The notes under the pieces: model-generated
Told to the model about the DNA's origin: nothing
Databases searched by the model: none
The model's input: the letters and a program-made list of their open reading frames with translations, nothing else
Origin: Puniceicoccales bacterium
GTDB lineage: Bacteria > Verrucomicrobiota > Verrucomicrobiia > Opitutales > JAIRKQ01
Length of the DNA stretch: 21,609 nucleotides
Reading direction: 5' to 3'
Assembly (NCBI GenBank): GCA_031266155.1
Contig: JAISBO010000013.1
Location: 1-21,609, forward strand
Made by a program: the position numbers and the translations under genes
In this document: in pieces, positions 8,176 to 16,576 of the stretch
How the letters are laid out: the number at the start of each line of letters is the position of its first letter
Position numbering within the stretch: position 1 is the first letter of the stretch

Positions 8176-9443
8176 CAAAAACAAAAGTGGTTATTCTAAT
8201 TTTTCTAAACGCGATGGTATTTGCTCTGGCTGGCTATTGGATATATTGCTTTAAAGCAAATAGACAGGTGGTCGATGTGGAACCTCCCAGGCTACAAACC
8301 ATTGATGAAATTATCATAGGGAACCCAAAGTCTGGGCAAAAAGTTTTATTGCAAAAATCTCCCAAAACCAGCAAATGGAAGGCAATATGGGAGGATAATA
8401 GTTGGCCGGCGAATGTTTTTGCCATTGAACGATTCTATGAAACAATAGAAGCCTACCTTGGGCAAAAATTGCCAAATGAAATTCCACCGGAACACTACTA
8501 TGAAGTAGCAATTTCCGCAAAAAAGCTTTCCAAGAAGATTCAGCTTAGGGCTGAGGATTTTAATTCCATATTTTCAGATTCGAACCTCAAGACGGATGAA
8601 AAGCAATTTTCAGACAACACAATTTTATCGAAGTTTCTCGATCCCAAAATTTTCCCACACGTAGGAAAGGATTGCAAAACCTTTAAAATAAAATCCAAAA
8701 AATGGGAGTTTACTTTTACCAAGCGGCAAGGGAAATGGTTCCTAGAACATTCTAACCTGCGATTGGAGGTCAAAAATGAGCTAATGTCGAAATTTTTTCA
8801 CGGGATTTTTTCGCTAAAAAGCAAGGATATTACCTTTACCTGTGACCATACGCCGGATCATACTTTGTCGATTTTATTGTATGGCGAAAATACCAACGAA
8901 AGGGTTAGTTTCCTGAACGTGAATGAACAAACTTGTTTCGCTGAAAATGACGCCGTTGATCTATTTTTCGTCATCGAACGCGAACAATTGACGGAAATAA
9001 CGAATACCATCGAAGATTTATTAAAGGTCCACATCTTTCCCATAAAAAATTGCAACGACATAAGTATTAATACACCCGGTGAATATTTTAATTTCCATAG
9101 CTCAAATAATCAGAGCAAATGGCAATTTACCCATTCGAAAAATGGGGAGTTGGAAGTCAAAGAAATTTCACAGGAAGACATGGATACGTTGTTAACAATT
9201 TTTGAGAATACAGCATCGATGGTTGTTTCCTCTCTAGTGCTTTTCGATGATAAATCATTTACCCTAACATTTAATGAGTTTTCCGACAACCCCCAGGTTT
9301 TCAGTTTTTATAGAAAAGGTGACCAATTATTTGTGGGAACAGATGACCAGGACATTAATTTCGAAATTGCCAGTTGTTTTGAGGCGATATTATTTCATAA
9401 CATAAGAAAACACAGTAGTGGGGAAAAAGACCTGCTTTGGTAA
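8172..9443 (+). CDS. DUF4340-like membrane-anchored protein
   Basis: A 423-residue protein with an N-terminal membrane anchor (about 5-26) and a long outside domain. Repeating short patterns such as IDEIIIGNPKSGQKVLLQK, then W-K-A-I-W and WPANVFAIERFYETIEAYLGQK, match the DUF4340 organisation of beta-strand repeats with a W..(P)A....V......L module, and a similar module recurs at about 160-195 (KWEFTFTKRQGKWFLE). DUF4340 genes commonly follow GldG-like genes, supporting a role in the same complex. AGGAG six bases before the ATG is one of the clearer ribosome sites in the window. The molecular function is unknown. It ends 17 bases before the convergent lolD stop. Confidence 0.72.
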   Translation: MTKTKVVILIFLNAMVFALAGYWIYCFKANRQVVDVEPPRLQTIDEIIIGNPKSGQKVLLQKSPKTSKWKAIWEDNSWPANVFAIERFYETIEAYLGQKLPNEIPPEHYYEVAISAKKLSKKIQLRAEDFNSIFSDSNLKTDEKQFSDNTILSKFLDPKIFPHVGKDCKTFKIKSKKWEFTFTKRQGKWFLEHSNLRLEVKNELMSKFFHGIFSLKSKDITFTCDHTPDHTLSILLYGENTNERVSFLNVNEQTCFAENDAVDLFFVIEREQLTEITNTIEDLLKVHIFPIKNCNDISINTPGEYFNFHSSNNQSKWQFTHSKNGELEVKEISQEDMDTLLTIFENTASMVVSSLVLFDDKSFTLTFNEFSDNPQVFSFYRKGDQLFVGTDDQDINFEIASCFEAILFHNIRKHSSGEKDLLW

Positions 9444-9460
9444 TGAGTCAAAGGATAGAA

Positions 9461-10150
9461 CTATTGTTCAGATTTCGCATAATCAAATGGTTTTAGTTCC
9501 GAATTATTCAAGATATAGGAAGTTTGCGTCTTTTTCGCAAACAGTTGATTGTGAGTTATTAACAAAAGCGAACTACCATATTCTCGGCACAAATTTACAA
9601 TCATATCCATGGTTATATGGGCTGATTTTTCATCGAGGCTGCCCGTCGGTTCATCGGCAATTACAATGCGAGGACGATTTATCATGGCTCGTACAACGGC
9701 AACCCGTTGACTTTCTCCTCCGGAAAGAGTCCAAACATTGCGGTTTTCAAATCCGCCGAGATGTACCCGCTGTAGCAGTTCTCTGGCAAATTCCATGTCA
9801 GATATGCTAATTTTGGATGTTATTCTTTTTGGAAACAGTATATTTTCGATTACATTTAACTCGGGAATTAGATTGCACCGTTGGAAAATGTAGCCAAAAA
9901 TTTTCCCTCTCATTTGGGAAATTTTTTTAGCATTGCAGATAATGGCATTTTGGTCTTCCCAAAAAATATTCCCGTGGGTGGGTAGCTCCAGCAATCCTAT
10001 GATGTTTATCAATGTCGTTTTCCCCGCTCCGGATGTGCCACAAATGCTGATAGTTTCACGATCCCTAATGCCGAAATTGACATCTTTCAAAACTAAGACA
10101 TTTTCAAATTTTTTCTGAATATTTTTTAACTCAACAATGTAATCATTCAT
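9461..10150 (-). CDS. lolD: Lipoprotein-releasing ABC transporter ATPase LolD
   Basis: A 229-residue ABC ATPase started at the ATG at 10150 (MNDYIVELKNIQKKF), which overlaps the lolC stop by eight bases; the upstream extension of the same frame is inside lolC and not family-like. Walker A GTSGAGKTT, Q-loop GYIFQRCNLIPELNV, signature LSGGESQRVAVVRAM, Walker B RIVIADEPTGSLDE and the switch His in LLLITHN are all present. With the LolC/E-type permease it would extract outer-membrane lipoproteins from the inner membrane for handover to LolA. The related MacB-type ATPases are the main alternative, but the paired LolC/E permease favours LolD. Confidence 0.88.
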   Translation of the reverse strand: MNDYIVELKNIQKKFENVLVLKDVNFGIRDRETISICGTSGAGKTTLINIIGLLELPTHGNIFWEDQNAIICNAKKISQMRGKIFGYIFQRCNLIPELNVIENILFPKRITSKISISDMEFARELLQRVHLGGFENRNVWTLSGGESQRVAVVRAMINRPRIVIADEPTGSLDEKSAHITMDMIVNLCREYGSSLLLITHNQLFAKKTQTSYILNNSELKPFDYAKSEQ

Positions 10151-11363
10151 TACGTAATGCATCCGCAGGTTTAATTTTTGCGACCTTTCTAGCAGGCAAC
10201 ATTCCGGCAAGGCAACAAATTGAGATGGCAAAAGTTACCAGCGTTAAAATGTCCCCCAATCGATAGGTCGCGGGCATATTTGCAAAGGAATAAAACTTTA
10301 ACATGAAATTTTCTATGCCGCACAGTTTTGCAAAGACCGAAATTATGTCGTTTCGAAACCTTAGAATAAGTGCTCCAACTGTAACTCCAATCACACTCCC
10401 AGCAATGCCAATTATGAAACCTTGAATCATAAAACATGCCCCACATTGCCTAATGGTTCCGCCGAGTGCGTTTATTAGACCAATTTCGCGGGTTTTACGA
10501 ACGACAGAAATCGTCATGGAGCTGGTAATCGAAAATGCCGCAACTAGTAAAATAAATACTAGGACGAAAAACATCATCGTTTTTTCGGTTTTTAGGACAA
10601 AAAGCAAGTCCTTATTAATTTCTTGCCAGCTTGCTGCATGCATGGGACGGGTTAAGTCCTTATTCAGTTCAAATGCAAATTTTTCTGGACGTATGTTGGG
10701 CTTTAGTTTCAACGAAATACCATGGACTCCCTCCCCCAGGCCGTATAAATCTTGCATGGTATCAAGCATCATAATCGCGATATTTTCATCGGCTTGCCGG
10801 TAGCCTGTTTCATAGGTCGCTACAATTTTCAACGTTTTCGGCAAGATTATTTCATTGGTCTGGAATGCCTTAAGCATTATCGGTGAATAAATTTCCACGC
10901 TACTACCAACCGTGGCTCCAATTTGACTGGCAAGTTCGCTGCTAAGAATGATGCTCCTGTTGTCAAAATTTTGTAAACTGCCTTCCTTTATGAATTTCTG
11001 CAATTCGACTACCTTGATTTCGTTTTCAAGGTCAATACCTTTTATGAGTGGGAATATGGACCGATTGTTGTATTCTAGCATACCAACCCCGTAGGCATAC
11101 CGCGCTAGGGCGGCAACTTCGGGTCGGTCTTTCAAGCGATCTGCGTTATATAGTATATTGTTGTTAACATCTATGCGCACCTCTCCCTGCGTGGATACGA
11201 TGGTTTGGCGAATTTCATGTTGAAACCCATTCATTACGCTTTGAACAACGAATAGCACCATAACTCCTAGTGCCACACCGATAATGGACATGATTGAAAA
11301 AAATGAAAACTTTTTCCCGGTAGGAAACAGCTGCTTCAATGCTAAATATATGCACCAGTTCAT
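10143..11363 (-). CDS. lolC: Lipoprotein-releasing permease, LolC/LolE family
   Basis: A 406-residue permease with the four-helix FtsX/LolC layout: TM1 near 20-43 carrying IMSIIGVALGVMVLFVVQSVMNGFQHEIR, typical of LolC/LolE; a periplasmic domain of about 220 residues; then three helices near 265-290, 310-338 and 370-396. REIGLINALGGT after the second helix is the conserved coupling segment. It is translationally coupled to lolD through an eight-base overlap. The sequence does not separate LolC from LolE; a single permease gene here suggests a homodimeric LolF-like arrangement unless a second copy lies elsewhere. No SD precedes the ATG. Confidence 0.85.
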   Translation of the reverse strand: MNWCIYLALKQLFPTGKKFSFFSIMSIIGVALGVMVLFVVQSVMNGFQHEIRQTIVSTQGEVRIDVNNNILYNADRLKDRPEVAALARYAYGVGMLEYNNRSIFPLIKGIDLENEIKVVELQKFIKEGSLQNFDNRSIILSSELASQIGATVGSSVEIYSPIMLKAFQTNEIILPKTLKIVATYETGYRQADENIAIMMLDTMQDLYGLGEGVHGISLKLKPNIRPEKFAFELNKDLTRPMHAASWQEINKDLLFVLKTEKTMMFFVLVFILLVAAFSITSSMTISVVRKTREIGLINALGGTIRQCGACFMIQGFIIGIAGSVIGVTVGALILRFRNDIISVFAKLCGIENFMLKFYSFANMPATYRLGDILTLVTFAISICCLAGMLPARKVAKIKPADALRNE

Positions 11364-11403
11364 CTAATAGCTATCTACGAAAGAGCAAAATTATTTTTTT
11401 TCG

Positions 11404-11438
11404 ATGAAACAGCAATAAAAAGTGTATCACAGTTTCAT
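11404..11438. repeat. Inverted repeat between spoIID-like gene and lolC
   Basis: ATGAAAC (11404-11410) and GTTTCAT (11432-11438) are perfect complements separated by 21 AT-rich bases. The right arm overlaps the stop of the SpoIID-like gene. It could fold as a transcript end or serve as a binding site ahead of lolC; no T-run follows closely enough to call it an intrinsic terminator with confidence. Confidence 0.3.
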
Positions 11439-13096
11439 TCGGACTTCGAAATTTCCACATACAGCTTTATCGATTTACCCCCATGCGTACCACTAGGAAC
11501 GTGAAATGATATGGTATTTTTCCCACTTTTAACATATTGGGCTATGTCAATTCTATGCGTACTGCTATTCGGTAATGGATTCACCAGGTTGAAATTTAAT
11601 CTTTTACCGTTTATTGTTACCTGTAGGGCGGGGATATGAAATTTGTTGTCTATTACCAAAGCGGCTGCCTTTTTTGTGGTGTAAAAACCTTGCGTTACCG
11701 CACGGTGTGGGCTATCGGCGGACAATAGTACGGGCATTGTAGCAATGGAAACGTTGCGATAGTACCACTTTAAAATTTGTTCAAAACTTTTATTATAGTG
11801 TGTAGCCATAAACCCAGCTCCATACTGGCTCATGCCAACTGCATGGCCAAACCCTCCTCCGTGGGCAACAATTTTTGTCAATTTTCCATTTTGATCTATG
11901 AGGTGTTCGAAAATGCAATTAGCACTTGGTAACGCAGCACCATCTTTTTGGAATACACGCCTAATTACCAATCCTTTTTTGACTGAAATTTTTTGAGCCG
12001 TAGTTACAATAACCAGCTCCATGATTTGACCAGAAACACCACGCCTTTTTACGTCTATCCGTTGAATATCGCCCAAATCATTCGGATTGAAAGAAAATCC
12101 ATCGACCAAACCGCTTGCTTTTTGTTCTAGCAAGGAAGTCTTTAGAATATCTTTCAATTCCTGGACATTCCACTCTTTTTGCCATCGAAAATATTTTGAT
12201 TCCCTATCGATGAATTGTGGGTGGGACTTAAAAAACTTCTTGGCAGTATCCTCATCTCTAAGATTTCCAATTTTTGGATTGTCCGGCTTCCCTTTCAAAT
12301 ATGGTAAAGGAAAGCCCGGGAATGCATTCGTTTTGGGATCTGCAAATGCATTTTCGTAGTTCTCCGTATGGCCACAGGATGTGGAAAAATATAGGGGCAA
12401 AATTGGATTTCCACCATGTAACAATACGATGCCTTCCGTCTCTTTTACAGCCTGGTTAGAAGTGGGGTGTTCGGTATTTGTCCCAAAATATACCTGGCTT
12501 GCTACGGAATCATATAAATCAAATTCCTTAAACTCTTTGAGCCTTGGTGCTATGGCATAATTCCTTGCCACTACCGCCTGGGCCTTTAGGGCTTCGATCC
12601 CGAATTTGATTGGCATTTCATTGGGAACTACGCTTTTCAAATAGTCCTCAAGAGACACAACATTGACGAGGAAAAATTGCCCATTATCTGCTTTTGTAAT
12701 TTCAAAAAATCCCCGATATAGGGCCTGCTTGCCATGCCTCTGTAAATTCTTGACTCCTAAAAAACCACTGTGGCATTTTAGGGTAATATTTTCTCGAATG
12801 TTTTTCAAACATTTATCTCCACCCGCTATTGTGATGGTAAAGCTACCATTCGTGAGTTTAATCTTCGCCGATTGATTGCGCGAGACTCTGGCCAAAATGA
12901 CGGAAGTATTCCCTTTGAATAGACTAAAATCCCCCGTTCCTATGATTTCAATTTCATCGTAGGCGAATTCTTTGCACTGGTTGTCACTGATCGCCACCCT
13001 AACAGACCGTTGTTGTTGGTCGGCTTTACACTTTAGCGGAAGCCACATGCAAATAATTACCCAAAGGGCCACAAAGCTTTTTCTAACATTTACCAT
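11435..13096 (-). CDS. SpoIID/LytB-domain protein, probable peptidoglycan lytic enzyme
   Basis: From the ATG at 13096 the protein has 553 residues and begins with a good Sec signal (MVNVRK, a hydrophobic stretch, then CKA-DQ around residue 25). The frame is open upstream to an ATG at 13225, but that would put 43 basic residues before the signal peptide. The SpoIID domain shows VSLEDYLKSVVPNEMP (Glu160, matching the catalytic Glu of SpoIID transglycosylases), EALKAQAVVARNYA, the STSCGHTE segment with the metal-site-like Cys241, and GGGFGHAVGMSQYGAG at about 414-429. SpoIID cleaves glycan strands stripped of stem peptides. Non-sporulating bacteria carry homologues with cell-wall roles. About 95 residues after the SpoIID core look like a beta-rich add-on domain. 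Confidence 0.85.
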   Translation of the reverse strand: MVNVRKSFVALWVIICMWLPLKCKADQQQRSVRVAISDNQCKEFAYDEIEIIGTGDFSLFKGNTSVILARVSRNQSAKIKLTNGSFTITIAGGDKCLKNIRENITLKCHSGFLGVKNLQRHGKQALYRGFFEITKADNGQFFLVNVVSLEDYLKSVVPNEMPIKFGIEALKAQAVVARNYAIAPRLKEFKEFDLYDSVASQVYFGTNTEHPTSNQAVKETEGIVLLHGGNPILPLYFSTSCGHTENYENAFADPKTNAFPGFPLPYLKGKPDNPKIGNLRDEDTAKKFFKSHPQFIDRESKYFRWQKEWNVQELKDILKTSLLEQKASGLVDGFSFNPNDLGDIQRIDVKRRGVSGQIMELVIVTTAQKISVKKGLVIRRVFQKDGAALPSANCIFEHLIDQNGKLTKIVAHGGGFGHAVGMSQYGAGFMATHYNKSFEQILKWYYRNVSIATMPVLLSADSPHRAVTQGFYTTKKAAALVIDNKFHIPALQVTINGKRLNFNLVNPLPNSSTHRIDIAQYVKSGKNTISFHVPSGTHGGKSIKLYVEISKSE

Positions 13097-13285
13097 TTTC
13101 TGTGAAAACGAATAATTTAAAACAAATCTGCAATTGCAACGCATAATATCGAATGGGAGCTTAAAAAACTTCTCCTTTTTGGGTGAAGTTTTTTCACGCC
13201 CCTTCCCTAAAGTCCGCCTAGGCATACGTGCAGCTGCTTACCTATCCACAGTGTTCGTGAGCAATTCAATCCTACTCCGGACAGG

Positions 13286-13300
13286 TCCTAAAAGTTAGGA
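13286..13300. repeat. Small perfect stem-loop
   Basis: TCCTAA and TTAGGA form a perfect 6-bp stem with a 3-base loop in the gap between the coiled-coil gene and the SpoIID-like gene; GGAC-AG-GTCC lies just before it on the plus strand. It may mark the 3' end of the coiled-coil gene transcript, but no T-run follows it on the minus strand. Confidence 0.3.
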
Positions 13301-13366
13301 AAGACAAACAAAGGAAGAATTTTTATCGTACGGTCGGAAATTTCCCAGCCGGTGAGAGTTAGAAAT

Positions 13367-15493
13367 CTAGAACTTCCCATCAGCAAAGGGATTAAAATCA
13401 TCTCCGACAATATCAATACTAAACATCGATGATATGCTTCCTAAAACGCTTTTTATTCCACTTCCAATGTGTCCTATTGCACTCATCGAGCTTGATACGG
13501 TTGAACCAATGCCACTCGCCAATCCTTGAACTTTGCTTTTAGCACTAGCAATATACTCTTTGGTTACTCCTTCCGTATAGCCTGCGGCTAGAGCTAGTGC
13601 CCAAGTACCTCCTAATACCAAACCACCTCCTATTGCGGCTCCTGCAACAGCAGTCGCTCCAGTCGCAATCACCCCAAAACTTAGAACAGCAGCACCGGAA
13701 CCTCCTACTCCTGCGCCTAGGAGAGCTCCAAGGCCCGTCCATCTCGAGGTGACATTGCCTACGTTCCTAACAACATTTCTAGCGGCGGCAGCGGCTTTAT
13801 CAACATTTTCCCCAATGATTCCTAAATCTTGGCCTATTTTTTGGGCATGATCAAATAGTTCATCGTTCGACCTTTGAAATTCTTGATTTTGTTGTCCTAA
13901 CGCTTCACAGTTTTTCTGAATTTGCTCTTGTTTCCCTTGCATCTCTCCTAGAGTTGCTTTTATTTTTCCTTCATTCCTTTGTGCTTCATCCAGACCTGTA
14001 GCTATCTTATCCAACTCGCTGCGTAAATCTGCCGCTTTCTGATTAAGTTCTCGGGCAGCATTCTCGGCTTTTTGTGCTCCTCCTTTCCCCCAAAGCCGCC
14101 AAGCATTCTTTTTCTCTTGCTCTGCCTTGGCCAGTGCCTCTGTCGCCCCTTTCTGACACTGCTCTAGCTTTTGTTTTGTTTCATCGTAGGCTGTTTGTAA
14201 TTGATGTATGTTGTTCCGTGCCTCAGTATGGTTTTGCTGTAAAATGTCAATCGCGGCTTTCATTTCCGCTTGCCGCTCTCGCATTTCCGTTTGTAGCTTT
14301 GTCAGTGAATCAATGATGTGGGCCTGCATGGTTCCTAACCTTGTGGTGCTCTGCAGGACGACCACATTTACTGCCCTTTGTGCTTCAAGAAAATCTCCCA
14401 TTACCCTACAACTGGATAATTTAACGGTTGCCTCGGTAAGGTCTCTTTGAACGGACTCGAAGTTCTCTTGGACGTATGCTTTAATTGCCTCTATTTGCTC
14501 TTGCACATCGTCACCGCCCGCTTGGACCTTTGCTAACATCCCATCTAAACATTTTTGGTTCGCGTGTACTGTGGTTTCAAGTTGAGAAACCATTTCCTGT
14601 TGTTGTGTAACAAAAGCTTTCATCGTATCTGTCTGCTTTTGAAGCTCGGCTGCTTGTTCTGCGTTTGTGTGCTGTAAACGTCCGATTTCCGCTTCGTTTT
14701 CTTTAATCTGGTTCTGTACATCTCCAAGAGCAGATTGCAATTCCGCAGTCTTGGTTTGGATGTCCATTACTTGTTGTTCGGCATCCGCCTTGGCCTGTTG
14801 AGCCGCTGTTAAATTTTGCTCAAGTTCAGTATTTTGTTGTTTGAGGCTCCCTATTTCCGCTGTTTGCTCTTCCATCAGCATTTTTTGTTGTGCTATGGTT
14901 TCTCCTTGTTGAGCTATGGTTGCTTGCCCTTCATCAAGTTCTTTCGTCACAGAATCTACTTCGCCAAATGCATCAATTGTTGCTTCGTTCGCCTCTTGCA
15001 ATGATCCCTGAAGGTTTTGCACCTGTTCCAGTATTTCAGCTCGCGCCTGCAGATTACAATTGTTTTTATGCAAAGCGAAACCGGCAGCTGCACCAACCAA
15101 CACTCCTACAAGAATCCCCACAACAATACAACATACCAAGGGTGCTGCAAATATACCTGCCGCAAGAGCAACTACGCCACCAACGACGGCGGCAACTGTA
15201 AGAGCCCACTTAACGATTTTTCCTATCGGCATGTGAGCCTCTTTTAATTCGGCAATTTTTGTGCTTGTTTCTGCAACTGCACTTTGCAATTTTTCTTGCC
15301 CCTTTGCCCTATTTTCTATTTTGGCCTGATAGTCAATGACAGAACGGCTTCCTAGTGTCCTTTCAGCCGTAACCGATGAATTACTCGTAAGCCTTCCCTT
15401 TTTTGATTGTACATTAGGGGATTCTTTGTTTTGTCCTGTCCTAGTTGTAGATACCTGATCTAATTTAGCTTGCGATGTTAGTACCTCTGGCAT
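13367..15493 (-). CDS. Inc-like membrane hairpin / long coiled-coil protein
   Basis: A 708-residue protein that I cannot name. Residues 1-90 are polar and Ser/Thr-rich with no signal peptide. Residues 93-141 form a 49-residue bilobed hydrophobic block, two helices with almost no loop, like chlamydial inclusion-membrane (Inc) proteins such as IncA. Residues about 145-575 are an almost continuous Gln/Glu/Ala-rich coiled coil. Residues about 586-640 form a second, Gly/Ala-rich hydrophobic region, then an amphipathic Ser/Gly/Ile-rich stretch and a C-terminal FNPFADGKF. The architecture suits an integral membrane protein exposing a long rod, and a host-directed role is inferred only from that architecture. 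The gene is alone on its strand, divergent from prs, without an SD. TTGACA on the minus strand at 15542-15537 could be its -35 box, but no -10 is evident. A structural or methyl-accepting-type rod protein is an alternative. Confidence 0.6.
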   Translation of the reverse strand: MPEVLTSQAKLDQVSTTRTGQNKESPNVQSKKGRLTSNSSVTAERTLGSRSVIDYQAKIENRAKGQEKLQSAVAETSTKIAELKEAHMPIGKIVKWALTVAAVVGGVVALAAGIFAAPLVCCIVVGILVGVLVGAAAGFALHKNNCNLQARAEILEQVQNLQGSLQEANEATIDAFGEVDSVTKELDEGQATIAQQGETIAQQKMLMEEQTAEIGSLKQQNTELEQNLTAAQQAKADAEQQVMDIQTKTAELQSALGDVQNQIKENEAEIGRLQHTNAEQAAELQKQTDTMKAFVTQQQEMVSQLETTVHANQKCLDGMLAKVQAGGDDVQEQIEAIKAYVQENFESVQRDLTEATVKLSSCRVMGDFLEAQRAVNVVVLQSTTRLGTMQAHIIDSLTKLQTEMRERQAEMKAAIDILQQNHTEARNNIHQLQTAYDETKQKLEQCQKGATEALAKAEQEKKNAWRLWGKGGAQKAENAARELNQKAADLRSELDKIATGLDEAQRNEGKIKATLGEMQGKQEQIQKNCEALGQQNQEFQRSNDELFDHAQKIGQDLGIIGENVDKAAAAARNVVRNVGNVTSRWTGLGALLGAGVGGSGAAVLSFGVIATGATAVAGAAIGGGLVLGGTWALALAAGYTEGVTKEYIASAKSKVQGLASGIGSTVSSSMSAIGHIGSGIKSVLGSISSMFSIDIVGDDFNPFADGKF

Positions 15494-15536
15494 ATTTTTT
15501 ATTTTGCTGGATAGCAGTGTGCGGATTGTAAAATAT

Positions 15537-15566
15537 TTGTCAACGATTTCCCCATTAAATTATTCA
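15537..15566 (+). promoter_or_regulatory. Putative promoter of prs
   Basis: TTGTCA (15537-15542) and TATTCA (15561-15566) are 18 bases apart, leaving a leader of about 40 bases before the prs ATG at 15614. The -10 match is poor. The same -35 bases read TTGACA on the opposite strand, so the site may be shared with the divergent coiled-coil gene. Confidence 0.3.
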
Positions 15567-15613
15567 ATTACAAAATTGACTAATTTGTGCCATGGGCCAA
15601 TTTGAAGGTCTCG

Positions 15614-16576
15614 ATGAAACGGCTAATTTCACCTTATAGCGATATTAAAATTTTTTCAGGGACATCAAATCGAGCATTGGCAGAGTCCATTTGCTCTTTT
15701 CTGGGAATTAAAATTTCCCGGGTAAAAATTGAAAATTTCCCGGATGGCGAAATTGGTGTACAGATAGAAGAAAGCATCCGAGGTGATGATGTTTTTATCA
15801 TACAGTCGACCAATTTCCCAGCCAATGACAATTATATGGAACTACTGATCCTAATTGATGCTGCCAAACGTGCTTCCGCCGGAAGAATTACGGCCGTACT
15901 TCCATTTTTTGGATATGCACGACAGGACCGGAAAGACAAATCGCGTGTTCCCGTAACGGCGAAATTAGTCGCCAATCTCCTGGTAGCGGCAGGGGCCGAT
16001 AGAATCCTGTCCATGGATATGCATTCCCAACAATTGGTCGGCTTTTTTGACATTCCCGTCGACCACCTGTTTGCTTCCGCTTTGTTCATAAAACATCTGC
16101 GCAATGAGAGCACTAAAAACTTGACCATTTGTTCCCCCGACTTTGGAAGTGCCAAAATGGCAGTATCCTATGCCGATGCCCTTGGGTGTCCGTTGGCACT
16201 GGTCGGCAAGCGTAGGTTGGGGGGAAATGACGTGGAGTCTTTGAACGTAATCGGAGAAATCAACGGTCGGGATATTTTGTTTGTAGACGATATGGTGGTA
16301 ACGGCAAAAACATTGGTCGAAGCTGCCAAGTTACTCAAAAAAAACGGAGCAAGGAGCATCAAAGCTGCCGTGACGCATTGCATATTGACGAAATTGGGCT
16401 ATGACCTAATTACAAACAGTGTAATTGACCAGTTTTTAACTACCAACTCTACGCAAATTGCATACGCAAATGAACGTTTTACAATTTTAAACATCAACGG
16501 AATATTTGGGGAAGCGATCATGCGCATCCACAATAATACCAGCATAACAGACCTGTTCGAAATAAAAGGGTCTTGA
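15614..16576 (+). CDS. prs: Ribose-phosphate pyrophosphokinase
   Basis: Makes PRPP from ribose 5-phosphate and ATP for nucleotide, histidine and tryptophan synthesis; cytoplasmic. The protein has 320 residues from the ATG at 15614, which has GAAGG five bases upstream; a GTG at 15587 in the same frame lacks such a site. Family blocks are IKIFSGTSNRALAESI, NFPDGEIGVQIEESIRG, the flexible ATP loop YARQDRKDKSRVPVTAKLVA, MDMHSQQLVGFFDIPVDHLFA, and the ribose-phosphate loop VDDMVVTAKTLVEAA at 224-238. In that last loop the usual D-T-A-G-T reads V229-T-A-K232-T, an unusual double change. The rest looks intact, so the enzyme is probably active. The gene stands alone between divergent and convergent neighbours. 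Confidence 0.94.
   Translation: MKRLISPYSDIKIFSGTSNRALAESICSFLGIKISRVKIENFPDGEIGVQIEESIRGDDVFIIQSTNFPANDNYMELLILIDAAKRASAGRITAVLPFFGYARQDRKDKSRVPVTAKLVANLLVAAGADRILSMDMHSQQLVGFFDIPVDHLFASALFIKHLRNESTKNLTICSPDFGSAKMAVSYADALGCPLALVGKRRLGGNDVESLNVIGEINGRDILFVDDMVVTAKTLVEAAKLLKKNGARSIKAAVTHCILTKLGYDLITNSVIDQFLTTNSTQIAYANERFTILNINGIFGEAIMRIHNNTSITDLFEIKGS

Noticed and set aside
9418..9810. A 130-codon plus-strand open frame after the DUF4340-like gene
   Set aside because: It lies antisense to lolD, whose ATPase motifs are complete, and its own translation has no family-like pattern.
13027..13041. Lipobox-like LPLKC in the SpoIID-like signal peptide
   Set aside because: Lys directly before the Cys does not fit the lipobox, which needs a small residue there; an ordinary signal-peptidase-I site at CKA-DQ fits better.
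13097..13225. A 43-codon N-terminal extension of the SpoIID-like protein
   Set aside because: It would place a basic non-hydrophobic segment before a complete Sec signal peptide; the internal ATG at 13096 is the natural start.
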